From the NCBI RefSeq assembly GCF_001514145.1, contig NZ_KQ948656.1:1-64000 (forward strand): DNA of 64,000 nucleotides, written 5' to 3'. This DNA comes from Streptomyces canus. GTDB taxonomy: Bacteria; Actinomycetota; Actinomycetes; Streptomycetales; Streptomycetaceae. Positions 59,520 to 64,000 of this stretch are shown in pieces (position 1 is the first letter of the stretch; every line of letters begins with the position of its first letter). The notes beneath the pieces are model-generated. The model was not told the DNA's origin. It searched no databases and saw nothing but the letters and a program-made list of their open reading frames with translations. A program made the translations under genes and the position numbers.

Positions 59520-60686
59520 GTGCACCGCACCCGCAAGGCCGCCCCCGCAGCCCGCACCGCGCGGCTCGCCTCCTGCGCCCTGCTGGCCACGGCCGCCGCC
59601 CTCGTCGGCTGCGAACGCGGTTCCTCCTCCGACGGCGCTGAGGAGACCGCTACGGGCCCGAACGGCTGCCCCGCCGTCCACACCCGGGCCCGGGAAGCCG
59701 TCACGCGGGCGCAGCGCAACGACATCCCCTGGGCAGGGCCCACCAGCGGCCCCAAGGCGGTGTCCGGCAGGACGATCGTCTACGTCGCCCAGACCATGAC
59801 CAACCCCGGCGTCGCGGGCGCCGCCAACGGGGTGCGGGACGCCGCGCGGGCCATCGGCTGGAACGTCCGGGTGATCGACGGCGGCGGCACCCCGGCCGGC
59901 ATCCAGTCGGCCATGAGCGAAGCCGTGGCCCTGCGGCCCTCGGGCATCGTCATCGGCGGGTTCGACCCCGACTCGACGGCCCAGCAGACCGCCCGGGCCA
60001 ACGCACAGGGCATCCCGCTCGTCGGCTGGCACGCGGTCCCCGAGCCCGGCCCCAGCCGGCAGCCCGACCTCTTCACCAACGTCACCACCCGCGTCCAGGA
60101 CGTGGCCCGGATCAGTGCGCAGTGGATCATCTCCGACTCCGACGGCCGCGCCGGGGTCGTGCTCATCACCGACGCCTCGATCCCGTTCGCGCGGAACAAG
60201 TCCGACCTGATCCGCAAGGACCTGGCGAGGTGTCAGGGGGTGCGGCTGCTCTCGGTGGAGAACATCCCGATCCCCGACGCCAGCGTCCGCACCCCCCAGG
60301 AGATCTCCTCCCTGCTGTCCCGCTTCCAGGACCGCTGGACCCACTCCGTGGCCATCAACGACCTGTACTTCGCCGACGCCGCCCCCGCCTTCCGCGCCGC
60401 CGGTGAGAAGGGCTCCGGCCCGCCCTTCAACATCGGGGCCGGCGACGGCGATCCGTCCGCCTTCCAGCGCGTGAACAGCAGGCAGTACCAGGCCGCCACC
60501 GTGCCCGAGCCGCTGTCCCTCCAGGGCTGGCAGATCGTCGACGAGTTCAACCGCGCCTTCTCCGGCCGCCCCCACAGCGGATACGTGGCGCCGGTGCACA
60601 TCGCCACGGCCGACAACAGCCAAGGCGCCACCACGTGGGACCCGTCGGGCTACCGGGAGGCATACCGGAAGATCTGGGGACAGTGA
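59520..60686 (+). CDS. Sugar ABC transporter substrate-binding lipoprotein
   Basis: 388 residues from GTG 59520 (GGAG 5 bases upstream). Signal peptide with lipobox ALVGC near residue 31. The body has RTIVYVAQTMTNPGVAGAAN GVRDAARAIGWNVRVIDGGG TPAGIQSAMSEAVALRPSGI VIGGFD, the periplasmic-binding type-1 (LacI/ribose-binding) fold. Completes a CUT2 importer with the two preceding genes. The exact ligand cannot be read; ribose-, xylose- or inositol-type are possible. There is no regulator or kinase gene beside it. Confidence 0.85.
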   Translation: MHRTRKAAPAARTARLASCALLATAAALVGCERGSSSDGAEETATGPNGCPAVHTRAREAVTRAQRNDIPWAGPTSGPKAVSGRTIVYVAQTMTNPGVAGAANGVRDAARAIGWNVRVIDGGGTPAGIQSAMSEAVALRPSGIVIGGFDPDSTAQQTARANAQGIPLVGWHAVPEPGPSRQPDLFTNVTTRVQDVARISAQWIISDSDGRAGVVLITDASIPFARNKSDLIRKDLARCQGVRLLSVENIPIPDASVRTPQEISSLLSRFQDRWTHSVAINDLYFADAAPAFRAAGEKGSGPPFNIGAGDGDPSAFQRVNSRQYQAATVPEPLSLQGWQIVDEFNRAFSGRPHSGYVAPVHIATADNSQGATTWDPSGYREAYRKIWGQ

Positions 60687-61226
60687 CGCCAGATGATCGT
60701 GGGCCATTCCGACGTGTCCGGCCTCTTCGACTCCACCCCGGATCTCGGCAGCGCACCCTGGCCGTTGAACAAACTCGGCCGACGTTGGCTTCGGATCACT
60801 CTGGGGAATCTGCTCTCTTCGCCGGCACGGCTTCAGCTTCGCACTGCTCGACGGTTGGTTCGACGTGGCGCACGTACCATCCTTGCCACCGTTGCCAGTT
60901 TCAGCACAGCCGGGCTGCTTGTGGCCATGCTCTTCGACGGAGTCTTCCGCTCCCGGATGTCCGCTGCATGGGAGCGGGCGATGACTCTCTTTGTCTCGGT
61001 GGTTGTGGGTGCTGGGCTCTTCGGCGGGCTGATCACCTATGCGGGCACACTCACCTGGACGACCTCGAGTGCCGAGGGGTGGGCGTCCCATGTCTGCGTG
61101 AATGCCCCGGGCTCGGGCGTGCTTTTTCATGTGGGTGTCAGCCGCCGTTGGCCGCCGAACGGTACGACATCCCCTGCTCAGCGGTCGGCAACACATCCGC
61201 GGGCCGACGATCTGGGGGCAGTGACG
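60671..61226. repeat. 18-bp direct repeats flanking a small membrane-protein gene
   Basis: GATCTGGGGACAGTGACG (60671-60688) at the end of the binding-protein gene recurs as GATCTGGGGGCAGTGACG (61209-61226), 17 of 18 positions, 538 bp apart. The first copy includes the stop codon of the binding protein. The intervening DNA may have been inserted between duplicated ends. Confidence 0.6.
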
Positions 61227-61229
61227 TGA
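60693..61229 (+). CDS. Small membrane protein, function unknown
   Basis: 178 residues from ATG 60693. Two hydrophobic stretches, TILATVASFSTAGLLVAML and MTLFVSVVVGAGLFGGLITY AG, suggest two membrane helices with an arginine-rich N-terminal flank (RTARRLVRRGAR). The last 50 residues are hydrophilic and lack family features. No ribosome-binding site is obvious and no family is recognised. The position between direct repeats is the main reason to believe in it. Confidence 0.4.
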   Translation: MIVGHSDVSGLFDSTPDLGSAPWPLNKLGRRWLRITLGNLLSSPARLQLRTARRLVRRGARTILATVASFSTAGLLVAMLFDGVFRSRMSAAWERAMTLFVSVVVGAGLFGGLITYAGTLTWTTSSAEGWASHVCVNAPGSGVLFHVGVSRRWPPNGTTSPAQRSATHPRADDLGAVT

Positions 61230-62408
61230 CGGACCCGCCCCAGGGGCTCTCCATGGGGTGACCACGAAGCCACCTACGGCTTGTCAAGGGCGCGTCCACG
61301 CGCCTCTCTGCGTGAACCTGATGTCAGCCGTCCTTTGATGGGGCGGTGCCGAGGTGGAGAAGCTGCACTGGAAAATCGCTGACTCTGTCCGGTCGACACT
61401 GCAAACGCCCCGGGTCTCTTTGAAAGGGACGGTAATCAATCCATGGGGTAGCCCAGAAACGGCGCCGATGAGCCTGATCATTAGCCGAAAACAGCCGCGA
61501 AGGCCAGCCGAATCCCGCGGGTTCGGTCTCGACGGCCCGTCCTCCTCACGGGCGGCGGGCAGTCCCACGCACTGATGTCATTTCGGAGGACCCCGTCTGG
61601 ATTCTTGTGACCGACGATCTCGGAGATCACCCGGCCCTGGCGCAAACACGCAGATCGCGTCTTCAAACCGCCGCGACCAGCGCTGGCGCCTCGTTCAGAT
61701 GATGCTCGGCGATCCTCGCATGAACTCCCGTTCGGGAAGTTCCCGTCGAGCTGTTCCGTCGGGTCACGTCTGCGGAGTCGAGGTCAGGTGGTGGGTCGGG
61801 GGGCGCGGAGGTGGGCGCGCTGCTTGAGTTCCTCTTCGTCGACGAGTTCGAGCATGGCTTGCCTGGCACGCACATCATGGTGACCACGAACTCGATCGTC
61901 TCGTCGGCCAGGGCGTTGCCGTCCTGGTAGTGGATGGCGTCACCTCGCCGCCCTGGTCCAACTCGGCCCGTCCTCGCCACCATCCCCATGAACGTACCCA
62001 TGCCCGCGATGTCCGTTATCCGGCATGCGTCGCACCTTCCACGACGTCCAACACGTCGTGGGGCTGTGAGGTAGCCGAAGACATGGTGGTGAAGTGGGTC
62101 GCCCATCCCGTTGTTCATATGCCCGCTTCACCGGCACCGATCCCGACTTCCGGGCCCGCAGAGTGGCCACGTGGCCACCGCCCGGAACACGGCGTCACCA
62201 GCCCTCTGAAGTCAGGGCTTCCGGGACGCGGTGATGTCACAGAACGGACGTCTGCCCTGTCTTACCAACGGTCGGTCCGCGATGCCCTTCCCGCCGACGG
62301 CGAAGTGTGTCGTGAAGAGGGTGGTATTCGACGGATCTGACCAGCCGGTGATGCAAGTGGGCAGCATCGGCATCACGCCAATCACTCCTGCACCGAATTG
62401 GGAAACCC
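61230..62408. other. Gene-poor stretch with decayed frames
   Basis: About 1.2 kb without a recognisable intact gene. A minus-strand frame at 61663-62118 (151 residues, start MNNGMGDPLHHHVFGYLTAP) contains DAIHYQDGNALADETIEFVV TMM, which looks like real protein sequence, but I cannot name it. A short plus-strand frame at 61354-61575 has no family. AT-content appears higher around 61370-61480. Confidence 0.35.
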
Positions 62409-63470
62409 GTGAATTACGAAGAAGCGTCGCATATCAGCCAGGCAACAGCAGCACGGATCGAAACGCTCGACAGTCTTCGCGAGCACCTTCAATGGGCGAT
62501 CGAACTGGAACACGCCACCCTGCCGCCCTATCTCTGCGCTCTCTACTCTCTCGACCCGCAGCGCAACCCTGACGCCGCCCAAGCGGTCGGCAGCGTCTTC
62601 GTCGAGGAGATGATCCATCTGGCCCTGGCGGCAAACCTGCTCAACGCGGTCGGCGGGCAGCCTCAGTTGGAGCCGGCGACACTGCTGCAGCATCATCCTC
62701 GCCCTCTCCCCCATGGCGACCCTTCCCTGCGGTTGTCGCTCGTTCCGTTCGGGACGGAGGCACTCGAGATGTTCCTCCGTCTCGAACAGCCGGCAGCACC
62801 CAGCGCTCCGCCGGAAGGAGACAACTACACGACGATCGGTCAGTTCTACGACGCGATCGAAGAAGGGCTGCGTCACCTGTGCGCAGAACTCGGGGAGACA
62901 GAAGTCTTCTGCGGTGACGGGGCACGCCAGGTGACAGCTGGTCCCTTCGCCCATACCGGCGGCACCTTGACCGCGGTCACAGACCTTTCTTCAGCGCTCG
63001 CGGCTCTGGAGGAAATCGTCGAACAAGGTGAGGGGACGGCACGTGGCGAAGTCTGGGACGGCGACCGAGACATCTTCCATCCCGACCGCGATGAGGTCTC
63101 TCATTACTACCGGTTCCAGGAGCTGCAGCTCGGACGCCGCTACCTGCGCGGTGACACACCGCAGTCGGGACCCACAGGTGAGGCCGTCGTGATCGACTCG
63201 GACGGCGTCCTGCCGATGCGCCCCAACCCCCTGCTGGCCGACCATCCCCTGGGCAGCCCCATCCGGAACGCTCAGGAGAAGTTCAACCGGACGTACTGCC
63301 AACTGCTCCAGCAACTCGAACAGGCTTTCAACGGCAGTCCGCAGATGCTCGGAGCCGCAACAGGCACGATGTACGCACTCAAGGCGCAGGCGCAGAATCT
63401 GATGACGATGCCCGACGGAGACGACACGACGGCCGGCCCGACATTCGAATACGTCGAAGCCCGGCCCTGA
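62409..63470 (+). CDS. Ferritin-like iminophenyl-pyruvate dimer synthase homologue
   Basis: 353 residues from GTG 62409. The opening TLDSLREHLQWAIELEHATL PPYLCALYSLD and FVEEMIHLALAANLLNAVGG QPQ is the ferritin-like domain of PF12902, the family of VioB C-terminal, RebD and StaD dimer synthases (EHA..P and E..H metal motifs). Later stretches GQFYDAIEEGLRHLCAELGE and YRFQELQLGRRYLRGDTPQS G also fit. In VioB-type enzymes it couples two indole-pyruvate imines. The usual partner oxidase gene is not seen within the window, so function here is open. Confidence 0.82.
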   Translation: MNYEEASHISQATAARIETLDSLREHLQWAIELEHATLPPYLCALYSLDPQRNPDAAQAVGSVFVEEMIHLALAANLLNAVGGQPQLEPATLLQHHPRPLPHGDPSLRLSLVPFGTEALEMFLRLEQPAAPSAPPEGDNYTTIGQFYDAIEEGLRHLCAELGETEVFCGDGARQVTAGPFAHTGGTLTAVTDLSSALAALEEIVEQGEGTARGEVWDGDRDIFHPDRDEVSHYYRFQELQLGRRYLRGDTPQSGPTGEAVVIDSDGVLPMRPNPLLADHPLGSPIRNAQEKFNRTYCQLLQQLEQAFNGSPQMLGAATGTMYALKAQAQNLMTMPDGDDTTAGPTFEYVEARP

Positions 63471-63570
63471 GAGGCTGCGAGATCTGACTGCTGCCGCGTT
63501 CCGGGAGTAGGCGAACCGCACCCGATCGAGCGTCTGCTCCCGGAGTCCGTAACGGCGAACGAGCGGCCCG

Positions 63571-64000
63571 TCAGACCCCTTCGGTGACCGTCATCCAGCG
63601 CCACTGGGTGAACTGCTCCAGATTGGCGGTGCCGCCGATGCGGGAGCCGTTGCCCGATGCTCCCATCCCGCCGAAGGGGGCGTTCGCGGCGTCCTTGGCG
63701 GAGACGTCGTTGAGGTGCACCATGCCGGTGCGCAACTGCTCGGCGATGGCCGCGGCCCGCGGCACCGAACGGGAGTGCACGGCCGCCGTCAGGCCGTATG
63801 CGGTGTCGTTGGCGATCTCGACGGCCTCCGTGTCGGTACGGAAGGCGACGACGGGGGCGACCGGCCCGAAGATCTCCTCGGTGAAGGCGGGCATGGTCCG
63901 CTCGACGTGGTCCAGGACGGTGGGCGGGTAGAACAGCCCGTCGCGGCGTCCGCCGGCCAGCATCCGTGCCCCGGCGGCCACGCTCTCGTCCACGATGCGT
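63571..64000 (-). CDS. Aldehyde dehydrogenase, C-terminal part (runs off window)
   Basis: The 3' 143 or so codons of a gene that enters from beyond 64000. PTVLDHVERTMPAFTEEIFG PVAPVVAF is the ALDH EEIFGPV motif, then NDTAYGLTAAVHSRSVPRAA AI and PFGGMGASGNGSRIG with the C-terminal oligomerisation strand. It oxidises an aldehyde with NAD(P). The catalytic cysteine lies outside the window. VHLNDVSAKDAANAPFGGMG resembles benzaldehyde/vanillin dehydrogenases. Confidence 0.88.
   Translation of the reverse strand, partial: RIVDESVAAGARMLAGGRRDGLFYPPTVLDHVERTMPAFTEEIFGPVAPVVAFRTDTEAVEIANDTAYGLTAAVHSRSVPRAAAIAEQLRTGMVHLNDVSAKDAANAPFGGMGASGNGSRIGGTANLEQFTQWRWMTVTEGV

Noticed and set aside
59367..61265. 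A 632-codon antisense frame over the sugar-binding protein gene
   Set aside because: Compositionally a mirror of the plus-strand gene, with no start signal or motif.
1..64000. CRISPR arrays, rRNA and tRNA genes
   Set aside because: No regularly spaced repeat array and no tRNA cloverleaf or rRNA sequence was recognised on reading. A covariance-model search could still find a tRNA that I missed.

Overview
The window looks like an accessory or chromosome-arm region of a Streptomyces-type actinomycete. The DNA is very GC-rich, GTG starts are common, and the families are typical of streptomycetes (DUF6233, DUF4235, DUF3618, SpoIIE-type phosphatases, many TetR regulators). Insertion-sequence debris from at least six IS groups and many frameshifted remnants lie among intact operons, which suggests repeated insertion, duplication and decay. 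I saw no rRNA, tRNA or CRISPR array.

Layout. 0-2.5 kb: ankyrin fragment, small winged-helix-like protein, DUF1330 protein, IS701 and IS256 debris. 2.6-8.5 kb: a five-gene minus-strand operon (SDR, MBL-fold protein, alpha/beta hydrolase, PF10118 protein, FAD/2Fe-2S reductase) divergent from a TetR gene, with two inverted repeats between them. 8.5-18.7 kb: a duplicated block. The order TetR(+), TetR(-), SDR(+) occurs twice, and each copy has lost different genes. Paired palindromes with core ACCG-RY-CGGT recur before the DUF1330 leader, the SDR gene, the DUF3533 membrane protein and the surviving TetR gene, which suggests one regulon. A TetR/aldo-keto reductase pair and a third SDR-SnoaL remnant follow.

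18.7-28 kb: a lipoprotein acyltransferase-like hydrolase, a MarR/MFS pair and a GYD protein set in IS debris. An IS256-family element with 18-bp terminal inverted repeats encloses a glyoxalase-fold (VOC) gene coupled to its transposase. An ATP-grasp gene next to it is bracketed by imperfect inverted repeats. 28-37 kb: a YtrA-type GntR/ABC operon, DUF488, decayed cupin and universal-stress genes, GlpF and GlpK, and a zinc formaldehyde-dehydrogenase-like enzyme. 37-50 kb: coiled-coil protein, PAS-PP2C phosphatase, an ImuB-like Y-family polymerase divergent from DUF6233, an AraC/NmrA pair, and an envelope cassette (DUF4235, DUF3618, holin-like, YihY). A TnpB tail with a terminal hairpin follows.

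50-64 kb: an IS5 element, an ArsR/SRPBCC pair, DUF2461, GNAT and YjbQ fragments, a GAF-PP2C-HATPase protein with 51-residue linker repeats, a ribose-type sugar ABC transporter, a small membrane protein between direct repeats, a ferritin-like imine dimer synthase homologue, and the 3' end of an aldehyde dehydrogenase gene.

All assignments are by reading motifs and recalled family patterns. No database search was run, so family names are inference except where motifs are cited.
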